From NCBI GenBank assembly GCA_047495785.1, contig JBLDXI010000025.1:2170001-2234000 (forward strand): DNA of 64,000 bases, written 5' to 3'. This document shows, piece by piece, positions 20,782 to 31,870 of the stretch (position 1 is its first letter; each line of letters begins with the position of its first letter). The notes beneath the pieces are model-generated. The model made no database searches. It was given only the letters and a program-made list of their open reading frames with translations, and had not been told where the DNA came from. A program made the translations under genes and the position numbers. Source of the DNA: Lepidodermella squamata (Eukaryota; Gastrotricha).

Positions 20782-23271
20782 ATGATTTGGCTTAAATTGA
20801 TACCAATTTTCCTAATATTTTTGGAATCATCGGTTATTATAACGGCTGAGGTGTCTGAAAATGCTAACATCGACGAAGTCTGCCAGACAACAGAGTGCGT
20901 CATAGCCGCCGGGACGATACTTTCATCGATGAATTTCGAAGCAGACCCGTGCGAAGATTTCTACGAGTACGCATGTGGAAATTTCGAGCAAATCCACGCA
21001 ATACCAGCCGGTGAGAGCAAATTTCGCCAGCTCAACGTCATCGATCGAGTCCTTCAGCGACACCTGCGAGATTTACTAGAAAATCGGGGGAAAACCGAGA
21101 AGACCCGAGCAAAAGCGCGGCGTTACTACCAGGCCTGCATGGACGAGGAAGAAGTCGCGAAAAATTCCGTAAAATGGTTCAGAAAAATCATCGATGAACT
21201 AGGCGGATTATTTTTAAATAAAAGCACCGAAAAATTACCTGAAAACTGGTGCTTTACCGAGCTGTTGGAATTACGCAATCATTACTCGTCGAGTGGGCCG
21301 TTTTCGACGTCAATCGGCCCGGATGATAAAAAGGTCACGGCTAACATTTTGAAGTTGGAACAAGACGGCCTCGGCCTTGGCCTAGATTCGCGCGATTATT
21401 ACGTCAATAAAAGCGCGTCAACTGACCCAGTTTTGTCGGCCTATGTTGACCTATTAAAAAGTTACGCTGACCTAATTGTGGGCGAAAACCAGGTTGAACG
21501 TCGATTTTTCGTTGAAATCGTGGAATTTGAGCAGAAATTAGCAGCAATTCATCGACCGCGTACGGACCAAGCTAATGTAGCTGAGAATTATTTTCGAACA
21601 AATATCGCCTGGCTTGAGGACGAATTGGACTTCATAAATTGGCAGAGTTATTTCAACGAGTATTTAAAACCAGCAGCACTGAAAATTAATGAATCAGAGC
21701 CGATTTTGCTGTACAATGTTGAATATTTCCGTGATTTAAATCGGCTGATGAGGAAGCAACTGTCGACAAATCACGGCCGTCGTGCTCTTCAAAATTACGC
21801 TGTGCTTCACGTTATTAATTTTTACGCGCCGTACCTGGGCGGTGAATTTCTGGCGGCTCGTGATAAATTTATGGCGGTTTTTACCGGGCAGAAAGGATCT
21901 TCGGAACGGTGGCAAACTTGCTTAGCAGATACTGATGCGAATGTTGGCTTTGCTCTCGGGGCTATGTACGTTGAAAAGTACTTTCCAGAAAGGAATAAAT
22001 TACTAGTAAGTTCTGTGGAAAAATTCAAATTTTTCGAAAATTGATATTCAGAGAAATTGGAAATCAAGATATTTTCCTAATTTAATTCAGATTTTTTTAA
22101 ATTTTAGAGTGAAAGAATTGTGGTCGACCTAATAAGGTCGTTTCGTTCTCGAATTAAACGCGCAAAATGGATGGATGAAAAAACGCGTAAGAATGCCCTG
22201 GAAAAAATCGACTCCCTAAAATATCACGTCGCGTACCCGGACTGGCTTCTGAACACCACCTACCTCGAAGAATATTACAAAGGTCTAAATGTGACTGAGG
22301 ACTATGTCGAAAACCAGTTTTTATCCTTCAACCACGCGAAAATCAGGATGTTGAAGACGCTGAGAAGTGGTCCTGATCCATTAAGATGGGACATGACGCC
22401 GCAAACGATTAACGGCTACTACGAGACGACGCAGAATAAAATTGTCATACCAGCTGGAATTCTCAATCAGCCGTATTTTTTCCAGACAAAAGGAATTCCG
22501 ACAGCTTTAAATTACGGCGCAATAGGATGCGTTGTGGGACATGAGGTGACTAATTTTAGTAAAAAAAATCTGAAAAATAAATTTCCTTCAAAATTCCCTT
22601 CCAAACTATGCTCGAAATTTTTTAAAATAATTGCTAATTATCACTCAATTAATCTAATTTAATTTCCAATTTTTCTCGAGTTTTTCCGATTTTTTTCCAA
22701 TTTTCAAAAAATTTCAAAATTTCAAGCCTTTCAATAATTTGAATTTCTTCCTTGATAGCAATTTTTCTCTTTTTAGATTTCACATGGTTTCGATAATGTT
22801 GGTCGCGAGTATGACAAGTTGGGCAATCTTCACAACTGGTGGACCGATGAAACGCGGAGCCATTTCGAAGCTCAATCCGCCTGCCTCGTCGCTAAATTCA
22901 ACCAGTACCAAATCGACGGGCTACATCTACGCGGAGATCAAACTCTAGGCGAAAACATAGCTGACGATGCTGGCATTAAAGCTAGCTACCAGGCCTTTGC
23001 CGAAGCGAGAAAATCAGGCCGGACCAGCCGCTATCGCCAGTTAATTGGAACTACCTTGAACGAGGACCAGCTATTTTTTGTCGGCTGGGCGCAGCAGTGG
23101 TGTTCAATTTATTCGCCGCAAATGATAAAATTCGCGATTTTACGCGACGAACACACGCTGTTCAAATTTCGTGTCACCGGCCCGATTTCGAATTCAAAAG
23201 ATTTCGCGCGAGCTTTCGAGTGCCCACTTGGATCTCCGATGAATCCTGAGAAGAAGTGTTCTGTTTGGTGA
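20782..23271 (+). CDS. Neprilysin-like M13 zinc peptidase A
   Basis: Exons 20782-22005, 22108-22545, 22777-23271; 718 aa. An N-terminal hydrophobic signal (about 1-22) with no long cytoplasmic tail suggests a secreted enzyme, unlike membrane-anchored neprilysin. The N-terminal domain has the M13 DPCEDFYEYACG motif (about 53-64). The catalytic part has a substrate-strand NGYY in place of NAYY/NAFY, the zinc site HE-ISH split exactly by intron 2 (H,E before; ISH after), the third zinc ligand and Asp in GENIADDAG, and the terminal C-x-x-W (KKCSVW). M13 enzymes cut short peptides outside the cell. All catalytic residues are present, so it should be active. AATAAA 23294-23299. One of four M13 genes here. 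Confidence 0.9.
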
Positions 23272-23451
23272 AACACAAATTATCTGATCAATTAATAAAT
23301 TATGCACCAATTTTATTATACATTTAACAATAAAATCAATTTTTCGAAAAATTGGTCATTTTTATTAATAATCAAAAAATGCGAGAAAGCAGATGAGCTC
23401 ATTTTTTATGCTAAATTCCAGTTGAGCTTTAGGCATGAAAAAATTGAAATT

Positions 23452-23658
23452 TTATTTAATGTGCGCATGGTCGTAGGTAGGGTCTTTTTTGCCGCAATGG
23501 ACGCACTCGAAATGGCGGCATTTTCGCTTCTTCGATCGGCAAATTGAGCAGATTTCACCGTCAGAAAAATTAGCCATCCTCAGGTGTCGCCAATAGTGAT
23601 GACCATCGCCCGGGCTCTCAGCACCACACACTAGGCATTGTCGGATTTTAGAAGGCAT
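23452..23658 (-). CDS. tiny zinc-ribbon-like protein, function unknown
   Basis: 68 aa from the ATG at 23658. It has three C-x2-C pairs (CLVC, CSIC, CVHC), an additional Cys and several His, with a basic SKKRKCRH patch, so two zinc-binding knuckles are plausible. No family recognised. It lies tail-to-tail with neprilysin A, 180 bp away. The ordered cysteines argue that it is coding, but the length and lack of a homolog in the window keep this tentative. Confidence 0.45.
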   Translation of the reverse strand: MPSKIRQCLVCGAESPGDGHHYWRHLRMANFSDGEICSICRSKKRKCRHFECVHCGKKDPTYDHAHIK

Positions 23659-24168
23659 TTTTATGAGGTAAAAAAGTTGATAAACAGGCACATTTGTGCA
23701 TAAATCAACTCGCGCTTTTATAGCTTGGCACAGCGTGATTCATGAATATTATTGTGATCGATAAGGAATGCGTAGGTGACCAGTGTGCCTTATCAAGTTT
23801 TCATAGTAAAAGCCACCCATAGATGAATCTGAATGCACTTGGAATTTCTGGAAAAATCTCGTGATCTGAGAAATTTAAAGACAAAAGTGATGAGTCATCA
23901 TTATTACCGCCGCAAGCTCAACTGAATAAAATATGACGAGTGTCCACTTTTGTCGTAAATTTCAGGCAAAGTGCGATGCGGCTTACAGAATACAATATTA
24001 TATTGAATAACATCATTTTTTTGTTTCTTCTTTGCACTTCCTGTTTGTATCGATAAACATGATGAGCGGAGGCTCACGAGCGGACGCATAATATTTTGTG
24101 CCAAGGGATACGTATTACGCGATATTGAATACACAAGTTAGAATACAAATTTGCACTCGCGCAAATAA
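23659..24168. other. intergenic upstream of a divergent small gene pair
   Basis: No gene or repeat recognised; presumably holds promoters of the flanking small genes. Confidence 0.4.
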
Positions 24169-24501
24169 ATGGCCGCTTTCCTGTATCAATTTGTCCTCAT
24201 ATTAGGAGCGTCGCTGCTGCTGCTAATACCTCGAAGTGAAGCATCGCCTGTTGTCGAGTCTTTGAAGACGTTCAGCGCTAATGGTCCGGTGAAGATAGAC
24301 AGCAAGCACTCGGAGCAACAGCATGGCAATCCGCAGGCGGTGAAAGCGCGCGAGGCGTTCATTGAGCGCATCAAAACGCTGCCCGTCTATCGAAATCTCA
24401 TGCAGAAATGCCTGCAAGTTCAAGCGAAAACCTTCGACTACTGCAACGACGCGATTACGCTGTACATTTGGGCGACTTTGAAGCACAACACGGACACATG
24501 A
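24169..24501 (+). CDS. small secreted C-x-C/WA family protein, member 1
   Basis: 110 aa, single exon. Signal peptide about residues 1-26 ending SEAS. The C-terminal third has the family signature: C, ten residues (nine in all others), C-N, then LYIWA. The rest is hydrophilic and variable. No family known to me; by layout it is exported. AATAAA at 24628-24633. Most divergent member: longer cysteine spacing and no basic tail. Confidence 0.7.
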   Translation: MAAFLYQFVLILGASLLLLIPRSEASPVVESLKTFSANGPVKIDSKHSEQQHGNPQAVKAREAFIERIKTLPVYRNLMQKCLQVQAKTFDYCNDAITLYIWATLKHNTDT

Positions 24502-25341
24502 TGGCATTGATGCGCTGATCATAATCTCTGATCTAAGAGAATTAGCAATTTTTTAGTCATACATATTTGCGCTGCAAATTATCAGCTTTCTTAAATATAT
24601 TTAGAGATCAGGAAGGCATAACTTTCAAATAAACGTATTGCGTTTTAAAAAAAATTATTATTGTTGATTTTCCCATGTCTTGAATTTGGCAGAGAAAGCT
24701 GGACTTTTTTTTAAATATTCGAGAATTTTTTCCGTATACTAACTTTTTTTTACGACCTAATAAACACGCAGCCCAGTCGCGAATAATAAAATTAATTAAT
24801 TGGGTCATGACAAATTAGTGGCATTTGAATATTCATGAGGCGAGGGCGATGTGACTTCCGCCACCCACCCACTTGATACTCATATTTCAAAGCTCACATG
24901 AAGGGATTGCCACTATAGCCCTTTCATAACACTCTAGATCTAATATTTCTGCAGGGTGTCCAAAATGCAAATCTCAGCGCTGAAAAATTGTATAAATCCG
25001 GCGGAAACAGATAAAATGTCTTGCTATATTGCTAAAAGCGGGCGAACCCCGAATAAATGAAACACCGTACTTTTTATTCTTTATGCATCAGCGACTCCAA
25101 TCAGTGTGCGACTTTCAGGGGGGATCATCCCCCCAGTTCGGCCAGGCCAGACGACAATACGAGAATTTATCCCACTGTTTTGTAATTTTGGAAGGTTCTG
25201 GAGCGTGTTTTAGTGGAAAATCTCCAAAATTTTCTCGCTTCGCTCGGTTATTCGCCGAAATGACTAGTCAAAAGTTGTTCTAAGATCGCACCCTGACTCC
25301 AATAGTAATACTGAATAGACTGAATAGAGTAAGTAGTCACT
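24502..25341. other. intergenic
   Basis: Contains the poly(A) signal of the preceding gene; no further gene, RNA or repeat recognised. Confidence 0.5.
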
Positions 25342-26875
25342 TCATTCACTCTCTGAGGGGACTCCGTCGGGAAACCAAGAGCTTGCGCGAGCCTGTGCCT
25401 TTCTCATAAATATCGGCCTATACGCTGCAGCTTGTTGCATGATAGCAATGGCTCGGTCGACGTGGTTCTCATTTTCCAGCGATGGATTTCGTCTTCCTAA
25501 ACCACCGTACAACATGAGGAGTGAGTTTTGCAAGACATGTGATTGTCGAACCGATGCTGGAATCGAAGATCCTGTGTATAAGACAATCAATCATTATAAT
25601 GACATGTGGGCAGATGGGGATCGATTTGGTATACGTACCACTGAAAAACAGGTAGCACAGGAATACCGCTAACTCGGGCATTGTTGGTTGCCAGCCAGCC
25701 AACACGTGCGATAGCTGCATCGCCCACATGACGACAGGCTGAGAAAATTGCAGACAATTATTCGGTAGGATTCATAAATTTTCCCGACATACAGATCACT
25801 ATTCAGTAAACAAAACACAAATACAAATTTTCACCTCAAACTCAGGTAAAACGGTCAGAAATTGTGGCACGATAGCTTTGTTGATGGACATTGGATTCAA
25901 CTCGCCGGGTTGAGACGGGAACGCAATCGCGATTAAAGGCCATCCTGTCGCAACAGTTTCTTCCAACGCGCTCTCTGAAATGGCGAAAGCTTCTGCAAGA
26001 GTAAAATATTAGGTATTTTCGTCTTAATAAATCGTCGAAGCGTAAGTACCTTTCATGTACTGCGAAAACCTTACGCGGGCTTTGTTGTACATTCTGAAGT
26101 GATTGGTGGCGAATTCCTTTTCCAAATTGGTAGGGTCGTCGTAAGGAATATTCCGTGTTCGTAGGGGCAACTAAATTTTAAAAAAGTGAATCGAAAGCTA
26201 AGAATTAAAACGCGAAAAAACCGAATATAAGTCGTGCAGAAACGTGAGTCCAATCACTGAGTTTTTAGTAGCTGTTTCAGCCAATGTCATGAGTTTGAGA
26301 TCAGGATTGCTTGGTATCGTTGAATTCAGTCTGTGATCAAGGAAGTTTGTCATCAAGGTTATGGCAATGTCAGTACAATAATGGCTAACTCAGAATGGTT
26401 GATCCACCCATTTCCACTAGCATCTTCTGAACCTTCTGAAGGCAAGGCGAGTTGCTTTCTGAAGCCTGACAAATTCTATAGATTTCATTTTGATAACATA
26501 ACGAGAACATCTACCATACTTGTTCCATGCTTGGCAGCGAAGCATTTTTCAAGCCGACAACGGGTACAACAACCACGCGTTTCTCCCGGTTTTATCTCAC
26601 AGTTGAATTTCCCAGTGACACAGTGAAAGTCGTACCTTCGACATGCTTGTCGAGCGAAAAATTTCTTAATAAATACGGGTAAATTATGTATAATCGAAAG
26701 TGTTAAGACAAACTTTACCTGACAAGCATTACATTGCCTTGGATGGTATCGCTTTCTAGGCGGAACAGCCTTCCCGCATATCTGCGAATGGGAATTATTT
26801 AATTAATGAAGTCGAAAAAGGCAACGATTTTACATTGCAGTAGATGGCGCGTTTTTGTTCTTGTCCGTTTTCCAT
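25342..26875 (-). CDS. Nuclear receptor-like protein NR6
   Basis: Exons, 5' to 3' on the minus strand: 26834-26875, 26719-26781, 26520-26664, 26408-26465 with 26222-26330, 26050-26170, 25835-25992, 25639-25738, 25342-25571. The DNA-binding domain opens YCN-ICGK with CNACQ and ends RGCCTRCRLEKC; the ligand-binding-type domain keeps FLHDLYS, ATGWPL and MPELAVFLCYLFFS. It groups with NR2 and NR3. Exon 4 is one piece in all paralogs, but read that way here it ends in a stop in the linker. Removing 26331-26407 (GT..AG, 77 bp) restores frame and gives about 338 aa; otherwise the gene carries a frameshift. The only receptor of the cluster on the minus strand, separated by neprilysin A. Confidence 0.75.
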
Positions 26876-28210
26876 GCTAAGGCCTGAAATCATTCGAGTT
26901 TAATATCTATGTTAGAAAGCAAAATTATTGAGCTATAGAAGGCATCATTTTTTTCATGACGAATGCATGGACGCTTTATTGATTTTTTTCTGCATTAAGC
27001 AAAGCCTGTACATAATCGAGCGAGTAAAACGTTAGTACAGTAGATAAGTCATTATTAAGTTATCGACATGAAAGTGGCATCTAAAGATAGTGATACTTTC
27101 GATCGTTAAATGTCGTTAGGTTTAAGCGACGCGATGGTGTTTTACGCTAGATCATTTTTGAGTGCTAGGCAAGGCTTATTCGATCAAATTACATGTTCAC
27201 AACTGTATAAGGCTCGCTGCATATCGTCAGCTGAGGCATCGAACGGCGAAATAAAATACCCCCTCATTTCTTTGCAGTTTACACTTTCAAGCGGTCCTGA
27301 TTTCAATGCCACCAGGATTCTGAATAGCACCAGGAATGAGGCGATTCGGACAGGTGTTGGGCTATTAATATTAATGATACTTAAATATTAATTTCAAATA
27401 TTACAAATGTGTTGTGCTCAGTGGTCGAGTGGCCTCAGGTCATGCAATTTTTACGATATGTGAGTCGTCTTTCCACCTAACTCCCTGCAAAATGTCATTG
27501 CCAATGGCCAGGTAGTTTTTGAGTAATGCTCATTTCTTCTGCTTGCATGAACATTTGTCCGAATAGCCCCAATGACTCAAATTACCCCAAATGACGGTAA
27601 TAAGTGACGTGGAGAGTTATAGACATGACTTAAAATACAATTTTATGATATATGCTACGAGATTCAGCTCGCAACTTAATCCTATCCCATATCACGTTTG
27701 GTATCTTCGATTTTTTTGAGAACTGAGAGAGCAATGCGTTTAGAATCTCCATGTCAAATTGTCTGGGAGGGTTCCAAATCACCATTACAGTTGCAATGCT
27801 TAAAATAAAAATTTACTAATTTTTACCATGCCAAGACCAACTCCATACTTCCTGACTGAAACTGTGACTAACTCCAAGACCAAAATCCCACAAGCAGGTG
27901 TTTCTTTAAAGACCGAAAACCAAGACTGATGATTACAATGCGCACGCAATTTCTACTATTTTCTATTTTGAGCATTTCCACTGTGAAAGTCAGCAGCCGC
28001 CAATGATCAATTCTTTTAAAAGCTAAAAAAGGTTAAATTTTTTAATTAATTGCTTTAATTTTAGTCATACACTTGTCAACATTCAGACTCAACAAGAACG
28101 TGTATAATTTATTAACTCCCTCATGAAAATAAGTGATTACAATGATACATTTTGCCGATGGCGAGGCTTCTGCTTGTTGTTAGCCAACATCCTATTAGGC
28201 GCAATGCATT
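26876..28210. other. intergenic
   Basis: Upstream region of NR6, including an A-tract/ATCAATAAA motif on the minus strand at about 26972-26995. A frame at 27110-27391 has no features and is not called. Confidence 0.45.
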
Positions 28211-28632
28211 TTACTGGCCTTTCATGATATCTTTAGCGACCTGTTGCGCCCACAGGTAGAAGCCGACCTGGTTCTTGCAAATCGCCTCCGACTGCAGCTT
28301 AGCAATACACGTCTTCAGCCGCTTTTGGTAAGTGGATTGGCGAACCTTCTCCAGCAACGTCGCCAAGTCCGAAACATCCGCATTTTCGATCATTCTAGCA
28401 ACGTTTTTCTCTAAGAAAGGAAAACGAACCATTATTAAAAAATGAAATTCCTATATTATCCTAACATACCTAAATGATCGGATCGCTCTGCAGTCACCTT
28501 ATGAGAATCCATGGAGGTTCCTTTCAGTAGCGCTGCCAAATTAGCATGAGAGAAATGCTTACTGTCCGACTTCTTGTCGCATGTTGCTACCTTCAAAAAC
28601 GCAAGAGCTAAAATCGCATAGGCAAGTTTCAT
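28211..28632 (-). CDS. small secreted C-x9-C/WA family protein, member 2
   Basis: Exons 28470-28632 and 28211-28410; 120 aa. Start at 28632 gives a clean signal peptide (MKLAYAILALAFLKVATC). The mature part is basic and helical, with the signature C-IAKLQSEAI-C-K-N then FYLWAQ and a K-D-I-M tail. The single intron (59 bp) is in phase 1 upstream of the signature, as in members 3, 4, 5, 6 and 7. Function unknown; exported by layout. Confidence 0.75.
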
Positions 28633-28891
28633 TTTAGGCGATTTCGACAAGAATGAGCTGGCAATGTGCCGCAATATTGCATCGCGCGAGACGCCGAGTG
28701 GGTGAGCCCTTCATAGGTGCCTCTTAGTGCATGGGTGTCTCTGGTTGTCTTTAAGACATACTTCAACAGCAGATCGAATCGATCAATAACATTTATTACT
28801 ATGTGGGTGGAAAATTTTATTCACATTTTATTCACATTGATACGAGTCCTGGATTTCGTTGTTTATCGCTTTTGAATTGGCTATATTTAGA

Positions 28892-29273
28892 TTACTGCTG
28901 GTCATTTTTCATAATTTCTTTTGCCAAGTGGCTCATCCACAGCTGAAAGCTGCCGCGGTTGTTTCGGCATATCGATTCGGATTTCAGTGTTTCGATGCAT
29001 TTCTTTAATCGGCGGTTGTAGGCTGCAACTTGAGCGCGGTTGAGAATGGACGCCAAATCAGACGTACTAGTTTTTTCTATCAGATTTGCTACATTTTGCT
29101 CTGTAATGCACAAATAATAATTAATTTTACGTTAAATTTGAAATTAGAATCTTACCAAACTTCTGATGAACTGGATTAGATGATTTTACAATTTGATCCT
29201 TCGTTGGTGCACCTAATACAGATGCTATGAAGAGAAAGGCTGAAATAAAAATGATAACGCTGAGAGTAGCCAT
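28892..29273 (-). CDS. small secreted C-x9-C/WA family protein, member 3
   Basis: Exons 29156-29273 and 28892-29100; 108 aa. Signal peptide about 1-22 ending VLGA. The body has a conserved (E)KxVAxxIE...SDLA stretch also seen in member 2, then C-IETLKSESI-C-R-N and FQLWMSHLAKEIM; the usual W-A is W-M. Next to member 2 on the same strand with about 260 bp between, so a tandem pair. Confidence 0.75.
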
Positions 29274-29652
29274 TTATCAAAATTTAATTTAAAATCCAAT
29301 ATACGAGGTGTGGGGAAATGTGTAAGATTACTACCTACTTAAATGCATTCAGCAGCGTGCGAGACTTCCGCAAGTACCGACGAACGTTTTACTCTACTTC
29401 TCGGTTTTCATTTGAAGTGTTCCCCGCCCATTTTGGCAAATTCCTATCGTGAAAAAGAACTCAACGTACCAAGTTATCGCTTTCAACAAAGACACCGCTG
29501 CATACTGCGCTGTGTGCGGAGTAGGTTCCGGCATAATATTATGTGCAGTAGCGAACTATTGAATGCGAAATATAGTGATACTGATTGAAAGTTTTCACAA
29601 TTTTCGTGCAAGCAGTGTCTGAGTTAATTGAGAGTTCACGACATCCGACGGC
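29274..29652. other. intergenic between divergent genes
   Basis: Nothing recognised beyond an unsupported 81-codon frame at 29343-29588. Confidence 0.4.
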
Positions 29653-30003
29653 ATGAATGAGGAGGAAATGAACAGTACGAAAGCTGTGAGGGTTTTCGAA
29701 GTGCTAAGTGTTTGCTCTGGTTTTATGAAACCTCTGAGCCTTAACTCTTTAACTAAATTGATCGTCGAAATGCTTCAATATTTCGCCTTTACGGAGAAAA
29801 TAAATCCGAAATTGACCAAAAAGCGTGGGGCGTGGGATGAAACTTCAATCCGAGGTCTGAGTCGTAGCGAAGTCCGAATTTTCCAACTACAGTTAGCAAT
29901 AGTTAAGGAACATTGTGACGTCGAAATTGCGTCTCAAGAAAAATCTCGTCTGAAAATTAAAACTCGTCGTTCTCGCAGCAGAACCGGCTCATTTTTCGCC
30001 TAA
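29653..30003 (+). CDS. unknown small basic protein
   Basis: 116 aa; not recognised. Central helical part (SLTKLIVEMLQYF) and a strongly basic, serine-rich C terminus (about 95-114) that could bind nucleic acid or serve as nuclear signal. Its TAA overlaps the ATG of the next frame by one base (TAATG). No intron seen. Coding status is uncertain. Confidence 0.4.
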   Translation: MNEEEMNSTKAVRVFEVLSVCSGFMKPLSLNSLTKLIVEMLQYFAFTEKINPKLTKKRGAWDETSIRGLSRSEVRIFQLQLAIVKEHCDVEIASQEKSRLKIKTRRSRSRTGSFFA

Positions 30004-30212
30004 TGTCCTCAATTACCAAACCATCTTCGAATACAAAAATGCAGCCTGTAAGACCTATTCCTGCAGGCTGCTCTATTGTTAGATTTTATCTTGCGACGCA
30101 ATTTCGGCGTCACTATGAAATTTTATTGCTCAACACTCCACACATCACTGTGTCGACCGCGGTCGCAATGCTATTCAACAAATTCGAAGAAAAAATTATG
30201 ACGTATATCTAA
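30003..30212 (+). CDS. unknown 69-aa frame overlapping the previous stop
   Basis: Starts in the TAATG that ends the preceding frame. 69 aa with a hydrophobic-helical second half. A GC-rich hairpin (30041-30048 pairing with 30064-30071) lies inside. Not recognised; could be a second cistron, an alternatively spliced exon, or chance. Confidence 0.3.
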   Translation: MSSITKPSSNTKMQPVRPIPAGCSIVRFYLATQFRRHYEILLLNTPHITVSTAVAMLFNKFEEKIMTYI

Positions 30213-30279
30213 TTTATTAGCGCGCAGTCACTCCTTTTGTAGAAATTAACAGATAAAAAATGAAAAATAGGGCCTCTTT

Positions 30280-30486
30280 TCACATGTCGTGTCTCACTTT
30301 GAGTATCATCTCAATGCGGCACTTTCTGCAGCAGGAACTGAAGTCAGCAGTTTTTTTCAAAGAACGACCGCAGCGCAAATTGACAAGTACTGGTCCTGTA
30401 GCATTTTTGACGCGCAGTGACCTGTGCAGCTTCAATTGAGGGCAAGTGTTACTTTTAGCAAGTTTCGTAACACATTTTGCCTTCAT
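30280..30486 (-). CDS. unknown small Cys-rich basic protein
   Basis: 68 aa, with C-x9-C near the N terminus and a C-G-R...SSCCRKC block, lysine/arginine-rich. It begins 37 bp after the stop of the upstream minus-strand gene, which is tight enough for a shared transcript. No signal peptide and no family recognised; could be chance. Confidence 0.3.
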   Translation of the reverse strand: MKAKCVTKLAKSNTCPQLKLHRSLRVKNATGPVLVNLRCGRSLKKTADFSSCCRKCRIEMILKVRHDM

Positions 30487-30522
30487 GATAACACTTTTGG
30501 CTCAAAAAGCTTGAGATTTTAT

Positions 30523-31112
30523 TCAAGCCCAATAGTTGTCATTCGTGCTAGTCGGTGCTAGGATAATCTTGTGTTCCGTAACTTCATTCACGCGACCAAA
30601 TGTTTCTTTCACCATGGTATGAGATGCATTGCTGAGAATGTGATTGAGCCTAGAGAGGCAATTGGCTGTCGTAGTCCAAATGCCATCCAAACCTCCGTGG
30701 AATCCATCAACTGCAGCTGCGGATTCACATATTATCCTCCTCCTTGAAAATCTTTAAATATTAAGATGAATAATTCTCAGGTTCTCACTCACCAGTGAAG
30801 ATGGTTTTGCATGAGGTGGCATAAATTTGCACAAAGCATCATCTCCCGTAGAAAATGCGCCATCCTCTCGCTTTCATACGCAATCTTCCGCAGAGTCACG
30901 TCCATTCTGTCGAGAAACGGCGTTTTTCGCCGCGCCAGGTAGTTGGTGAATTGTGCGGCTGTTGAATCGGCGAGGTCTGCAATGGCTTGCCACGTTCTCC
31001 GGTCGCTCAGGTCAATGCCCTGGCCAGCCAGTGAGTGGAGCAATTGTTTCGACGGCTTTATCAGCTGCCGTACGTCGTTAGGCTTCAAAACTTGTTGCGG
31101 CTTTCTCGACAT
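30523..31112 (-). CDS. unknown helical protein, two exons
   Basis: Exons 30793-31112 and 30523-30742; 179 aa. The GT..AG intron is 50 bp in phase 2, and the second exon stays open for 73 codons to TGA, which overlaps an AATAAA; the agreement of splice, frame and poly(A) signal supports a real gene. The first 107 residues look helical (QLLHSLAGQG, YLARRK, ESERMAHFLREMM); the second exon is rich in N, T and S. No signal peptide, no known domain. Cytoplasmic or nuclear by default. Confidence 0.6.
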
Positions 31113-31870
31113 GGTAAACGTTTAATCTATTCACACTCAAAAAGTACCAGAGCTTATATTTGGCACGGTAGTCAAAGAAAATTAGGGGTAGTGAAATTTA
31201 GAAAGAGAAGCTTAAGTTTTCAATCCGAGGCGAGATTACCATTTAAAAAAAAAACTCGTAAAAAGAGCTGAAATTGAGCTGCAAGTAATAAAGCCCCACG
31301 ACAGCTCTTTAGATTATGGGCTCAGAGGTATCTGCCCTTTTCCACTCGTAAAGTGTTAAATAGCTTTGATATTGGTATCGATGTGCGAAAATTGTTGTAG
31401 GACAGTAAGGCTTTTTAATCTCTTGCCTCTAATCTTTCTTCCCAATGAATTCCCAGATCTTTCTAAAAAAAAGAATCTGCGCCGGCAATAACTGCTAAGA
31501 AAACTAGCCTATGCACTGTGCGGAGATTGCATGTACTATAAATGAGAGTATATATCCGAAGCTTTTTATCGGCTAAATCAAAAACACTGTTGTTATAATG
31601 CTATTTGCAGTGTTTTATGCGCAGTGGTTATATGTATGTATGTGCGCGACTCTTCATATATACTGTGTGCGCTATCTTCTCCCGCGCTCCTCGGCCACAT
31701 TCTATTTCTGTGCGATGTGCGCTAAGTAATTTGGACAGTGTGCGCCGGGCAATCCTTTTCATGCTCGCTTTCATCACGTACCACTGCAGTGTCTTCCCCA
31801 CGCAGGATGGATAAAGAGCAAGTGGCTTGCGTGACATCAATGATGTCCCCCTTAAAAGACTTAGGTATTA
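31113..31870. other. intergenic upstream of neprilysin B
   Basis: No gene supported; frames at 31605-31814 and 31628-31840 overlap each other in opposite strands without features. Confidence 0.45.

Noticed and set aside
27110-27391. 93-aa plus frame
   Set aside because: No start context, domain or conserved partner; AT-rich end looks non-coding.
27420-27490. Possible tRNA-Ser start (GTGGTCGAGTGG)
   Set aside because: I could not fold acceptor, anticodon and T arms around it; no TTCGA-box at the right distance.
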